Assembly (NCBI GenBank): GCA_020726505.1
Contig: JAHLEZ010000014.1
Location: forward strand, 1,116,001 to 1,180,000
Reading direction: 5' to 3'
DNA from: Leptodontidium sp. MPI-SDFR-AT-0119
Taxonomy: Eukaryota; Ascomycota; Leotiomycetes; Helotiales; Leptodontidiaceae
Length of the DNA: 64,000 nucleotides
Under the pieces are notes generated by a model, which saw only the letters and a program-made list of their open reading frames with translations, was not told where the DNA came from and made no database searches. The position numbers were made by a program, and so were the translations under genes. Each line of letters starts with the position of its first letter. Within the stretch, counting starts at the first letter, position 1. Positions 53,262 to 64,000 of the stretch are shown here, in pieces.

Positions 53262-53394
53262 TGAGGGAATGAATAAAGGGTCTGAGGCGTTGGTGGGGAG
53301 GAGGAGGTCTCGTTGCTTGGAGGCATGTTACTGTGGCTGTCGCTGTGGAAGTGCTGTTGTTTATTAATTTATTGGAGGGCCATGAAGAGGACAC

Positions 53395-54329
53395 GGTACA
53401 AGGTATCTAGCAGGATATTTGAATGACTGTGAAGTTTAATGCTATGTTATGTCTGAATTACATGTCGTTGCCTTGAGAGATTCGCTTCGAAAATAAAGTC
53501 GGCTCCTCATCGCTGAATCGTGCAAGCCAAGGGTGAATGGCTTTGATGTGCAGGATGTTACTAATCAAGAGCACAACATACTGAAGGAAGGGGGGCACAG
53601 CATGGAAACAATACCAGTGAGAATGTCACTTCGAGCCAAAACTTAATATATGTATACCATTCCAAAACGTTGAGTCCAAGACTGCCACCGATTTCTCACC
53701 AAGAATTCTTTGCAGGAGTTTGAAAAATCCCGTGAATCGTCGCTATCAAACCTCAACATTCCTTCCAAGGGTGTGATGCCACTCGTACATACACATTTTG
53801 AAGACTATTCATAGCCGTCAATGCAGAAAGAAAGATAACATCTAGAATCCCGTTTCAAGGGCGAACCTAGCTGCTCAGCCCAGAAAATACCATAACTCTG
53901 AATTGCGAGACGCGACTCTCATCGTATCACTTAAGCGACGGGAGCATTTTCTATGCTTAGAACCACGAATGGCAAAATATATTGAAGCCCCGATGTAAAA
54001 GAACATATGCAAAACAAGTGCTTGTGTTAATAATTTGTACCATATGAGCGATTGGCAAAAACCGAGCTCCCAAGCTCGTTTTCTTCACATCCAAGGGACA
54101 TGGAGAAAAAGTAGCTCGTAGCTCGGTTGATTTCTTCCGAAGAATATCCAGCCCATATAAAAATGAAACAAATCTCTCAAATACACAGCGAGACGTTGGA
54201 ACTAAGTTCGGCCGAAGAAACTTTCAAAACCAAAAAAGTATTCAAATCAGAGAAGGTGTTTTTGGACGCACTGGGAACTGAAATTATCATTAGCTGACTT
54301 GTCACACAACCGATCAGAGGTAGCAACTT
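53395..54329. other. Intergenic region, left part
   Basis: AT-leaning sequence upstream of the minus-strand 2EXR locus. No gene recognised. Confidence 0.5.
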
Positions 54330-54410
54330 ACTCGAACCCAGGACCAATCACATACATGTTGATAGAGACCAACTTGCTAAGCGATTATTATACCACTAAA
54401 CCATGCGCCC
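54330..54410 (-). pseudogene. tRNA-Ala(AGC)-like sequence, 3' truncated, with 22-nt insert
   Basis: Read on the minus strand it begins GGGCGCA (acceptor 5' strand) followed by TGGTTTAGTGG (A box / D arm). The anticodon stem ATCGC pairs with GTGAT after a 29-nt loop beginning TTAGCA. That loop equals a 7-nt anticodon loop with anticodon AGC plus a 22-nt insert just after position 37, where eukaryotic tRNA introns sit. GGTTCGAGT, the B box / T loop, follows. After it the expected CCCAG and TGCGCCC pairing strands are missing; the sequence continues AAGTTGC. It is therefore a truncated tRNA gene or a tRNA-derived repeat head. Both internal promoter boxes are kept. Confidence 0.6.
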
Positions 54411-55396
54411 TGTTCTGATTTGATTGGATGACATCAGATTTCTTATTTGGATATCTATTTGTGTTACTGAAGTGGGTCTTTTAGGGTTAGAAGGCCGGAG
54501 ATGGACCCACGACTCTTTTGTGGAGCGGTCATAAGCGACGCAGGAGTGATGCGGAGGTATTCTATTTGATAAAAACAGCTACGTAGTCGGGGTGTTGCAT
54601 CTTTTTAACCACTATTCTTGAGTACGACATCTGCAATTTCCCCTCTGCTTGAATGTGCATGAGCTAAGCGAGCCCTACCGTGGTTTCGCATCGCCAGTTC
54701 AAGCTGTGGACTTTCAGCGCGTTGAATCTTGCTACTATAATCCATCCGATGAAGTATAAGCCTAAACGAATCATCTGCGTCAATTTTGTGTTGGATAGCT
54801 GGCCTTGCCAGTCACGCTGAAGCTCAAGCGACATTCTACCAAAGCCACGTCCACCACTTCAAAGTTTCCGAATACCTCCTAATTGGCATACTTTCTACCC
54901 TCACAAAGCTGGTTCAAAATAAGCCTAAGCCAAAAGAAATGCTATGGTATCAAAGTTCCGTATTTTCCTATATTTCTTTAAACTTTCCTAGTATTTCCAC
55001 CTAAATCTTTGTTTCAGACGAGAAATAAGACCTCCAATACTTCTGACACTTGCCACTCACATTCCCATTCTAACATCAATGTTTGCTCCGATCCTCTCAG
55101 AGATGTCAAACGAGATTCGGTCCATTCTTCCATGTACCTACTAGGTACCTTAAAGGAAGGAGCTGACTTGGGTTCACTGCTAAGCGACTATCACGATGCT
55201 TCATCACTCCTTCCTGACGATTGAAACGAAAGTATCGATCTTTTAACGTTAACTTAACCGCCCACTGGGCATTAATTTTTCTTTGACAGTGAGCTCATTC
55301 CACCTTTCGCTTTTAAGGTGCGTAGATGGTTCAATCCCCCAAAGTGGTAGGCACGTGACTCTGACTCGGAGCACCAACTTCTGTGGTTTGCTAACG

Positions 55397-55579
55397 GCTT
55401 CTGAAGGTTCTTACGGCACTTTGATATCAAAACTCTAAGAGAATTTGAACCTGTCCCAGAGGAGTTTTATGCGAGTATGCAGGAAATTGAAGGCAGAACG
55501 CAAGACATGATACGGCTCCGCACTAAGTTCACCGTCGAATCAGATATCACGACCCTTCATATGAACTGGGCGGAGTAGG
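55397..55579 (+). pseudogene. Orphan coding fragment of unknown family
   Basis: A frame without a start, about 58 codons, reads RHFDIKTLREFEPVPEEFY and later ESDITTLHMNWAE before TAG. Composition looks like real protein (amphipathic, few rare residues) rather than chance. No upstream exon could be joined with confidence. It may be a last exon or relic. Family not recognised. Confidence 0.3.
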
Positions 55580-55714
55580 GTGCCTCCAGTGCTAGCTCAA
55601 AAGTAAGCGCTCCAACAGCCTTGTACATCCCTTTGCCGTCCGTAGGGTGCCTCCAAACAGACAGCCAATGATAGCGATCTGGCTGCATGAGGTCACGAGG
55701 ATAGGGTGCCTCAA
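55576..55714 (+). repeat. Three spaced copies of TAGGGTGCCTC
   Basis: Identical 11-mers lie at 55576-55586, 55643-55653 and 55704-55714, spaced 67 and 61 bases apart. They lie 350-560 bp upstream of the Est1-like locus. Confidence 0.8.
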
Positions 55715-56136
55715 CTCACCTTCGCCAAGAAATCACCTCCAATTCATTCATATAACTACGAAGAAATACCTCGCCCTACATTAGCTCCTATTCCATCGGC
55801 AGTTTCCATGTTGGACTCGACGAAGGGTCCTTGTCTCCAATGTTTGGCATGAGATCAGAACCTCCCAATATATTCGTCAAAAACAAGCTTCATCACAAAC
55901 AACATGGATGCTCAGGCCGTTTTACTTTGGTTGCTATTCCAGCTGTTTGTTTGCAGAAGCTTGCAAGATGGGAACTTGACTTCATCTGAATTCATCAAGC
56001 CAGTTCTCACACTCTCAACAGAAGTCACTGTGTTCATTACCCAGTAGGCCAAGGTTCTTCTTAGATGTTCGAGAATTGTTGCTGATAAGACGCCGAGGAG
56101 TTCGTCAGTCTGACACAGTCACACTTTTGATTCCAG

Positions 56137-59100
56137 CACCGTCGAGTCCAAGTTATCCGACCAGTGGGTTGGCTTTGAATTCCACTGACGGCTATCAACA
56201 ATCTATTGCATCGTCAAGCGGGCCTTCGAACTCATCGACCATCAATTGGGAAGCCTCACTCAGCAACGCTAACGATGGGGCCTCGGGGTCTTCTCATGCC
56301 AATGCTACCTTTCAAAGTACTCTGGACGTCACGAGAATAGCCAATCTTACACCTCCTGTCCACCGTCTACCAATTGGTGTGCCTTGGGGAAGCATCGAGA
56401 CGGAAAGTACGACATCAGATGACGATTCTCCTCAGCGTAATCATACACAACCTGATGTTTCACAGTTGTGGATTGCTCATCAGAGAAGAAATAGTGACAG
56501 GAAACGAAAGGCTAGGCCTCGGAAATATGAAGAGCCACCGCTCAGTTCGCCGAAGGCGAGCCCATTACCACGGGTTGGCACTGCTGCACTGGCAGCAGGT
56601 GCGTTATGCCTCATTAAACTCGATGCAGACAGGAGAAAGAAACGTCAAAAAACACAAGAGCCAGGAGCCCCACCACCTCGAAGAGCGAAAGAAGCATACA
56701 ATATGATTGGATCAACAGAGATACATGTGTCGCAGGAGCGGCTAGTTGCTGAAGTGAAAGGTATTTACGCTGGTCTCGTAATGGTCGGGGCGAGATGCAT
56801 CGAGGTCGACAATGAACAGGCCGTGGTTCTCAGCTCGGGATCTTCGACACCACTCAATGATGAGCGATGGCAAGCTCTCATCGCGCTTCACCGTTGTTTA
56901 CTCCACGAGCATCACGACTTTTTCTTAGCATCCCAACACCCTTCTGCCAGTCCAGCTCTCCAGCGATTGGCATCAAAATATGTGATGCCAGCGAGGATGT
57001 GGCGACATGGCATACACTCCTTCCTCGAGTTACTCAGACATCGTTTGCTACATTCCCTTGATCACATGGCGGCTTTTATCTATCTTGCATATTCGATGAT
57101 GGCATTGCTATACGAGACAGTACCGGCATTTGAAGATACCTGGATAGAGTGTTTGGGTGACCTTGCACGATACCGGATGGTTATTGAAGATGGAGATACA
57201 AGAGAGCGCGAAACTTGGGCAGGTGTGGGACGACATTGGTATTCAAACGCCTCTCAAAAAGCTCCCACGACTGGTCGATTATATCACCACCTTGCAATTC
57301 TGGCTCGACCAAATGCTTTGCAGCAACTATTTTTGTACTCCAAATCGCTCTGTGTAGCTATACCCTTTCACTCTGCTCGAGAATCGATTCTTACACTCTT
57401 CGAACCGATTTTGGCCGCTAACAACGACCCCGATCACGAGGACAATCACTTACCAGCTCTCGATATGGCTTTCATAAAAGCGCACGGACTGTTGTATACA
57501 AACCAGGATTTGGAGAGCTTCGAACCTGCATGCCAGGACTTCCTTCTGTTCTTAGATAAACAAATTTCTCGAGTCAAGAGGAAATTCTTCAAAGACAGCT
57601 ATCATATTGCAATTGCAAATAGTGCTGCCATACTTGGCTATGGCTCAAGTGACAATCCTGTCATGGTAGCCTTAAAAGACCAGGTCGAGGAGTCTGGCCA
57701 CTCCCCCGAAGAGATCCTGTGCAGTGGATCCTTTCAAGCCGCCCGAAAATTGGCCTATGCAACACTCAACATGTTCCTGCTCAGAAGGGATGATCCATAC
57801 ATCCTACCCGGTATCCACGCTTTCTTGGTGTTTATGCACTACATGGCCTCTCATTCTCGGACCTTGCATCTCATACAAGCAGACTTCCCATGGGCATCAC
57901 TCGCGGACTCGCTCAATCATCTGCTGGATGGTTATGACACCTCTTATGGCATAATCGAGAGAGAGAATTTTCCAATCCCAGAAGGAGTCGATGCTCGTCC
58001 ATTGCCCGAAGATTTTGCTCTGCGCGGGCTGCTGTGGGCGGACTCCTACTTTCCAAATGATTAGTTCTCGGGTGGTGAAGAAGACGATTCAGATGACTTC
58101 GAAGTAGCCAGTCGTTTTACGATGACAGCACAGCGACAAGAGAGGATACTCTGGCTCGCTGTTAGCATTGCTCAGGAGCTCACTCCTCTGCAGTATGAAC
58201 CTGCTTCCTTCGACCCAGTTCACTCCAAGTTCAACAAACCACACTTCATACATCGAGGCTCATTCTCTCCCGATGAATCCTTTGAAGACCTTGGGGCCTC
58301 AAAAACAGCTTTGGATCTTGAAAAAGTTTCTAGCAGCTCATTTTATGATTTGGACAATGATCCGCGTTTGAATAGTATCCAGTCGACTCTGGGACTTCCC
58401 TATGATTATTTAAAGCAATCCGCTCAAAGCGCCGTCAACGCAGCAAAAAGAGGCTTCGAAAGGCCACCCCCTGATAAAGAATATCAAGAAAGTCTTGAGG
58501 ACTGGCTTTCGGATTTGATTAATTTGGATATGACCCTAGACGGAGACGACGAAGTCGGGGAGACTCATGGAACCGAAGTCAACAATGCTACTGCAGGGAC
58601 TGGGAAGAACGAGCATCTGCCTCACCGTGTTCCGATTCTAGTAGATTTGATAGTCTTCTCTTAAAGAGTGAATGTTCGAGAAGATGACAAGTACCTGCAC
58701 TACACTTCCGAGTCAGAGTCGAATCCAGAGCACATTATCGATGATCACTCAGAGCAACAAGATACGGACGGAGAGGCTCCCAGTATTTCAATCCCATCGC
58801 CAAAATCGACTCCGAGCAAGCTCGACACATCTCTACAGGCCCCATTGACAGCCAACGGGGAAGATATTCCACCACCTGAAGCACTCACCAAACTCCTCGA
58901 CCCTAGAACTCCCCACGACTCATCACAAGCGAAATCCCCACCTCAACTCCTCTCCTCTCCATCCAGCTCATCTTCAAGCCCGAGCTCCCAACTAAAGTCC
59001 CACACTTGCTCCCACTACCAAAAAGCATTCTCTCGTGCCAGTGATATGAAGTTCGTCGCCCCCCTCTCTTCTCCACCCATCCTATACAAATCCAAATCCA

Positions 59101-59453
59101 ACACCCTTCCTCCATCTCCCATACCGACTTCCACTACCCAGCCTACACAACTAACACTAACCATCCCACCCCCATCTAGCAAACACATCAAATACCACAC
59201 CCGCCCCATCGCTTGCCCGATCCAAGAATGCGACTACACATGCGGTCGGCAGCGAGATCTCATCCGGCATCAACACAGTGTACATAGCGATGTGTTCGGA
59301 GAAGAAGAATTTCCCTGCCCGTTTGAGGAGTGTGTGAGGAAGGGAAAAAAGTATAAGAGGAGGGATAACTTGGGAAGGCATTTGAAGCGGCGGCATGGAG
59401 ATGGGGGTGGGGATTCTGGGAAGAAGGGACCCGAAGCAGAGGGAGATGATTAA
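56137..59453 (+). pseudogene. Est1-type domain / C2H2 protein with two in-frame stops
   Basis: One frame runs from an acceptor-like TTCCAG at 56131-56136 to 59453; the first exon(s) and start were not found. About 640 codons match the fungal Est1-type DNA/RNA-binding domain family (Est1/EBS1/SMG-like TPR helices): MWRHGIHSFLELLRHRL, MMALLYETVPAFEDTW, ECLGDLARYRM, TTGRLYHHLAILARPNALQQ. TAG at 58062-58064 follows YFPND, where the family has Trp. The frame then continues (ERILWLAVSIAQELTP) to TAA at 58662-58664 and on again to a C-terminal zinc-finger block. A 129-nt intron (59051-59179) joins the first finger, whose second Cys is Tyr (CSHY at 59007-59018). Two later fingers (CPIQEC..., CPFEEC...) look intact. 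Two stops and a dead finger argue for a pseudogene. Est1-type proteins act in telomere or RNA-decay pathways; the role of this fungal fusion is not established. Confidence 0.75.
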
Positions 59454-61609
59454 ATGTCTTCTTTCTCGTTGGTTTGGTCTGGTGTTGTGTTGTGCCGTAT
59501 TGTGTGAGTATGTAAAATGGAACGATGAATGAGACCTTTGATTGGGGACTGACCGCTTCTTGATCGTCTTCTTGAACTCAACTCATGGACGTGATGGGGG
59601 GATTGCCGGAGCGAGATGGTACGTCCCCGTCGCTTCAGGAGCTGAATTACTCAAGTATTCAAGGTGAGAATTGTTCATTCTGCGAACACAGCACTTAGTC
59701 AAGTAATAAGACAAGCCTAAGCGAACTTCCCAAGTTCATAATTGGCCGTACTCAAACACCCTTCTGCGTACCCTCGATCGCTTCCTGTTTACCAGGCCTC
59801 TCAGAACGGGCAAATGCACCCACCCAGAGAAGCCAAGCAGTCCCAATCACACAACTCGAAATCCATACAACTTCCCGTCTCTGCCACAATTTCTTCTTTG
59901 CACCCAGCTCCTGAAGACGTCAATTGACTTCTTCGTACCGTCTTCAGAAGTCTGGACATTGTCCCGGTGAGGCTAGCCAGCTACGACGCTTCCTTGGAGG
60001 AAAAAACCCACCATTTAAAAGCTGTGGCATACAGTGAGTAACAACTACTGGACTAGTCCTCACGATGGCGAAATGAATTTTGGATATCGATCAGACACCG
60101 CACATGACCAACATCCATCTCACCTCACCTGCCCAATCCCCAAGTCCCTTCTCGCCTAGCAATCAATCTACACAGAAAACCACAGTACACTAGCATGCGG
60201 ATATTCATCACAACACCCAGATCCACATCTAGCCAGCTCACTTACCAGCACTTCCTCCCATGGGAAATACTCTACCTACATAGGTAGTAGGTATACCAAA
60301 GTCAGCTCGTGATATCTATCAACTTATAATCCATCCATCCCAGCACAATCCCCCAGTTCCCCTCCCCACAGCGCCAGAGCAACACACACACACACACCCA
60401 CTCATATCCTCCACTAAAGACCAACAACACATGCATGCCATCCATCATCCATCCATCCCCCTTCCCACTCCCACTCCCGCTCCCGCTCCTCAGGTCCACT
60501 CAGCACCTCGCATCTCTACCCGGTACTGTTCATACAGGAAGGAACACGGGCCACCTTCAAGCCACACACACACACACACGCGTAATCAAAAATACTGCCC
60601 TATACTTACTTTCCTTAACTTACCAGCCGTACCGATCGATGGGTGGGTGCTCTACAGTAATTAAATATATTGGACGTAGCTGGTATTCCTTCCAAGTAGC
60701 GACTACACAGCACAGCACCATAGCATAGCATCAACGTTCTGCTTCAGACCCATCCGCGTCGTGTTCATTGCAGGTGGACGGAAGCATGCGTGTACGTATA
60801 AGCATGAGGAATCCCGAAACCTGAAACTTCGAAAGGGGAGCTGGCAGGGTGTTTTCATAACACTTTGAAGTACGTGTACTGTGGAGACTAGATGGTACTC
60901 ATTATTAGCATGGGTACACGCGGAAATGATGAACCAACTCGCATCGAGATCCACAGATTCAAGCGATCACGCAAGAAAGAACGGGAGCAAAGGAAAATCA
61001 AAATACTGTCTCTGAAGCCATTGCATTTGGGAAGAAGTTTGTTATGTACTAGTTACGCGCAGCCTGCAAGGTTGTCCAGGTGTGTATGTGTGTGTGTGTG
61101 TGTGTTGGGTTCAAGCCTGTCCTGTGTATGGACCTGGTTCAAACTCTCAAATTCCAAAGCTTCCCAGACCAGAACCATGCGCGCCTTTCCACAAGTATAA
61201 TTTGTGCGTATAACTCCAATTCCGTGCAGATGACCGTGCCCTTTCCATAGGACCCCCCAACCAACCATCCACTCGCCGTTTCCCATGCTAAATTCACTTT
61301 CCTTGAATTCGAAAGCAACCGCCACGCCCTCCCAAACTTTCTTCTTAACTTACAGAGTGTCCAGGCTCCCAGGACACCAGCCAGGCTAAAACCATGCGAT
61401 GCAAAACAGAAGACTGTAACGGTATGTCCCAAACGCTCCGATCCCATCTATATCCCAGACAGACACCGGAATGATGCGAATTTGAGCAACCAACAGTCAG
61501 CGCTGCATGTAAAAGCTCCAGATGTTGAGCCGAGACCCAGTTTTAACAAAGGAAAATGTACTGTTGTGACAATAGACAGATGTATGTATAGGTCGGAAAG
61601 GTGAAGTAA
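59454..61609. other. Convergent gap with dinucleotide repeats
   Basis: 2.15 kb between the Est1-like locus and the cyclin gene, which converge. It holds AC repeats near 60382 and 60566, a GT repeat near 61081-61105 and CCACT/CCGCT repeats near 60465. No gene or RNA was recognised. Confidence 0.5.
61081..61105. repeat. GT microsatellite
   Basis: About ten GT units, with one interruption, in non-coding sequence. Confidence 0.9.
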
Positions 61610-63744
61610 TTAATTCAAAATGCTTTCCCACATCCCAGGACCTCCGAGCCCTCCAAATGCAGGGTGGATGGCTTGGGGTAGTCCGCGAGCAGCTTCTGTG
61701 GCACAGCAGACTCTCTTGCGTCCAAGGGACGAAGAAGACGTAGAGCGAACAGCAACTTGAGGGCTGACATTCATGGCCTGACTCGAACGAGTTCGGACAA
61801 AGTTGTCTGACCAGTTGCTCTCAAACGGTCGATACTGACCACTCAACAACTCTCTGACGTTCTCTTGAAGAGAGTTGTCGATCGATTGTGGTCTGCTACG
61901 CTTCGCACCGGCTCTGATTGGAGACTCCGAAGACCTTGGGTGGCTATGGAGCTCTTGGAGAGCACGTGCAGCTTCTTCATCTTTCGAGTACATGTCCAAC
62001 TCAACACGTCGAGCCAATGGAGTATCCAGAGACAGATCAAGGAAGTCCTTGCCAACTGGTCCAGCGTATGACTCTGGCGACGATGTTGGTCCACTGTCGC
62101 AGTAACCTTCAGGTACTGTGGCAATGACGGTTCTGTTCTGCTTCTCGCTACACAGCTTCGCGTATCGACAGCGCGCTTGAACATCCAATTTGGATGAGAT
62201 AGGCGCGCTCATCAACGACGAGGCAGAAGAGATTGAAGACGAACGAGATGATCGAGACGAGGTATCCGAGACCATTGACTCTGGTGATGACATTGATGAA
62301 ACAGAATTGGCCAATGAAGATCGGCGATGAGAGACGTATGATTGAGGTGAAGATGACAAGTGTTGTTGCCACTTATCATTAACTTGAGAAGCATTGACGC
62401 TTGAAGCTTGTGCCATAGCAAAGCCCATGGAGGACTTGCCAAGCATGTAAGACGCAGCACTCACTGCAGGAGTGTTGAATCCGGTGCTTTGCGGGGTCAG
62501 CCTTGGGGTTGGTAGGAGGCCAAGAGCTGGCGCGGGCTTGCTGGCAGGGTAGACCGTGGATGGCGATGGCTCCAAAACACTAGGAGTGTAATACTTGGGA
62601 GTAGGAGTGGATTCGTTCGAACCATATCCAAAGGTGTTCCGGTCGGCAACCATAGGCACGAAAGATCGTGGTAAGGTCGCACTAATAGATTTGGCATATG
62701 CCTTGGCAGATGTTGCTGGTGACAGATCCTCGATGTTATCCAACTCTGGTGTGAGTCTAAGAATGATGGATTTCCAGTCTTGCTCGGCTAAGCGAGACGA
62801 GGCTGAACCGGGGGAAGGAGGTTGAGTTGGTCTGTTGCCGAGAACAATCTCAGTCCATCGTTGAAAAACCGAATCCGTAATATGTAATTCCCAATTGACA
62901 GCCAGGAGGAAGGCCATTTCGTTTTGGTTAATCTCCAAGGTGTTCAGTCCAGAAATCTTACTCCACGCACGTGCGGAGTAGTTCCGATCCTGGAGGTACT
63001 TTGAAGCAAGAATCAGAGCTGATAGGAACATGCGACGTCCGCATTGAAGTGCTCTGATAGAGTGTGCATCATCCGGCTGTTCCATTGTAAAATCATGCTT
63101 GGGTACGTGAGGCTTGATCAAGATCAGGTAGTACAGAGCGACCTGAAGGGTCGAGTAACTAGTCCGTGATCGTCGAAGAGTCTCTTGAATGAATGTGCGT
63201 AAAGGAAGAACCCCCTTGTTTCCCATCTCGCTTCGGCAAACGACTGATGAGAGGGGCCAAATTGCCTCGACAATTTGGGCAGAAGAATCTGGGAGATCAT
63301 TGAGTGAGGGAACTTATTTGAGGATTGTCATATCTTACCGACAAGGCCGTCGACGAAGTTGACCTTTCGATCGCATTGGCGTACTAACGAAGGAGGGCAT
63401 CCTGTTCGAGTATTTGCTCCAACACTTGTCCTTCTTGGGTGTCGTTGCTCAGGGGCAACTTCAACCGACTTTTGTTTTGACCAGTAGGCGACCGCAGGTG
63501 CTTGTTCACAGGCAGAGCTGGCCGTTGTAAAGGAAGGTGCAGGCTGACTTGTGCAGCAATATGTTTCTGATATCTCATTGTCGGAAGATGCGCCGGTGAC
63601 TGAGGAATCGTCGGATGATTGGGAAGAGGCATCGGACCAAACTGAGGCGGAGGAGGAGGATGCAGAGGAAGCTATTGAGGAGCTGTAGGGACCATTTCGA
63701 TATGAAGTGATGTAAGGCGGCGAATCATCTTCGCCGCAATTCAT
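61610..63744 (-). CDS. Pho85-type cyclin, Pcl5/PclA-like
   Basis: Two exons, 63744-63339 and 63288-61610, with a 50-nt intron; 694 aa. The first exon is Ser/Asp/Glu-rich (PEST-like), then DRKVNFVDGLV. The junction gives VDSSAQIVEAIWPLSS, the start of the cyclin box, which continues with PLRTFIQETLRRSRTSY, ALYYLILIKPHVP, FLSALILASKYLQDRNYSARAWSKISGLN and NWELHITDSVFQRW. This is the Pcl/Pho80-type cyclin box. The C-terminal 400 residues are Ser/Pro-rich and disordered. The partner would be a Pho85-like CDK. Pcl5 in yeast tunes Gcn4 turnover; PclA in Aspergillus acts in conidiation. Which of these applies is not shown by the sequence. Confidence 0.93.
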
Positions 63745-64000
63745 CTTCGAGGAATTCGAGGGTTATGGAGGTATGGTGATTACTCCAGTCGCCGTCTGTA
63801 CAAAGTCGAACCGATAAACCGTTAACTGAAGCCGTAGAACCTTCTGACTAGATACAGGCCCAAACAACAACGTATGCCGTTGCAGAGCGAGATGATCGAG
63901 GGAGGAGGAAGCTAACAGAGAGAAGAGACCCTGGGGTTCTCTTCAGAAACGATAATACCGGTAGACGATGTAAGACTGGCGACTGGGGAAGTTTCGTGGA
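63745..64000. other. 5' flank of the cyclin gene
   Basis: This 256-bp end of the window holds the cyclin 5' leader. The minus strand is purine/pyrimidine mixed with no TATA consensus and no other gene. Confidence 0.5.

Larger units (their letters stand above)
52452..53394 (-). pseudogene. 2EXR-family gene split by a 20-G homopolymer
   Basis: On the minus strand an ATG at 53394 opens a frame that runs into a C20 tract. The 2EXR block EIRTQVQNLAH, then NWGIGSTTSPMLLHINREART and VFNHEIDTLLIHIY, lies just after the tract but in another frame. That frame is open to 52452. Distance from the ATG to the downstream frame is 1 modulo 3, so one C fewer (or two more) would join them. The joined product would be about 313 aa. 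The tract sits where 2EXR proteins have LPxEIR. The C-terminal half includes a Trp-Val repeat from a GT-rich microsatellite. It is either a broken gene, a length-variable switch, or a homopolymer sequencing error. Confidence 0.62.
54411..56075. other. Intergenic region with coding fragment and triple repeat
   Basis: Contains the two items listed separately: an orphan frame at 55397-55579 and three TAGGGTGCCTC copies. A TTTGTTTCAG acceptor-like site at about 55008 precedes a 71-codon frame without known domain. No complete gene could be built. Confidence 0.4.

Noticed and set aside
55329..55345. GGTTCAATCCC resembling a tRNA B box
   Set aside because: No T-stem pairing and no A box at the right distance.
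58063..58108. Intron across the TAG stop of the Est1-like gene
   Set aside because: The only GT..AG pair gives about 44 nt and shifts the downstream conserved frame.

Overview
This is a filamentous ascomycete (Pezizomycotina) nuclear window. The evidence is short GT-AG introns of about 47-129 nt in otherwise compact genes, long non-coding gaps, and typical fungal families: class II fumarase with a mitochondrial leader, Hsl1/Gin4-type kinase, Smc5, Pho85-type cyclin, 2EXR proteins, X325/BIM1-like protein and 2,3-dihydroxybenzoate decarboxylase. The gene mix would suit Leotiomycetes (Helotiales), but that placement is inference.

Layout. 0-0.7 kb: 3' end of a GT92/DUF23-like glycosyltransferase. 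1.1-7.5 kb: three adjacent genes that fit one job, copper (and perhaps iron) acquisition: a GPI-type BIM1-like X325 protein, a Ctr copper transporter (two exons) and a divergent FRE-type metalloreductase. 9.5-11.3 kb: fumarase (three exons). 15.5-17.0 kb: a C2H2 regulator resembling FlbC, bordered by a 4.3-kb gap on its 3' side and a 13.6-kb gene-free stretch on its 5' side. 30.6-34.6 kb: a five-exon Hsl1/Gin4-like kinase with a KA1-like end. 36.3-39.9 kb: five-exon Smc5. 40.3-41.8 kb: a GPI-anchored aspartic-protease-fold protein that appears to lack both catalytic aspartates. 43.2-46.9 kb: a 2,3-dihydroxybenzoate decarboxylase followed by a secreted type-B carboxylesterase.

47-53.4 kb is an accessory block with four 2EXR-family loci in different states: one cut by a nonsense codon, one by a frameshift, one apparently intact, and one split by a 20-G homopolymer. 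A 496-bp inverted-repeat element (MITE-like, TA flanks) lies among them. At 54.3 kb there is a 3'-truncated tRNA-Ala(AGC)-like sequence with an intron-like insert. 56.1-59.5 kb holds a long Est1-domain plus C2H2 gene with two in-frame stops and a damaged zinc finger, all compatible with CpA-to-TpA (RIP-like) change. The window ends with a Pcl-type Pho85 cyclin gene at 61.6-63.7 kb.

The best candidate for a functional system is the BIM1-like / Ctr / metalloreductase neighbourhood: a surface Cu-binding protein, a reductase and a Cu(I) importer side by side, with a TATA box and an exact Mac1-type octamer upstream of the BIM1-like gene. The best evidence of genome dynamics is the decaying 2EXR/Est1 block between 47 and 60 kb.
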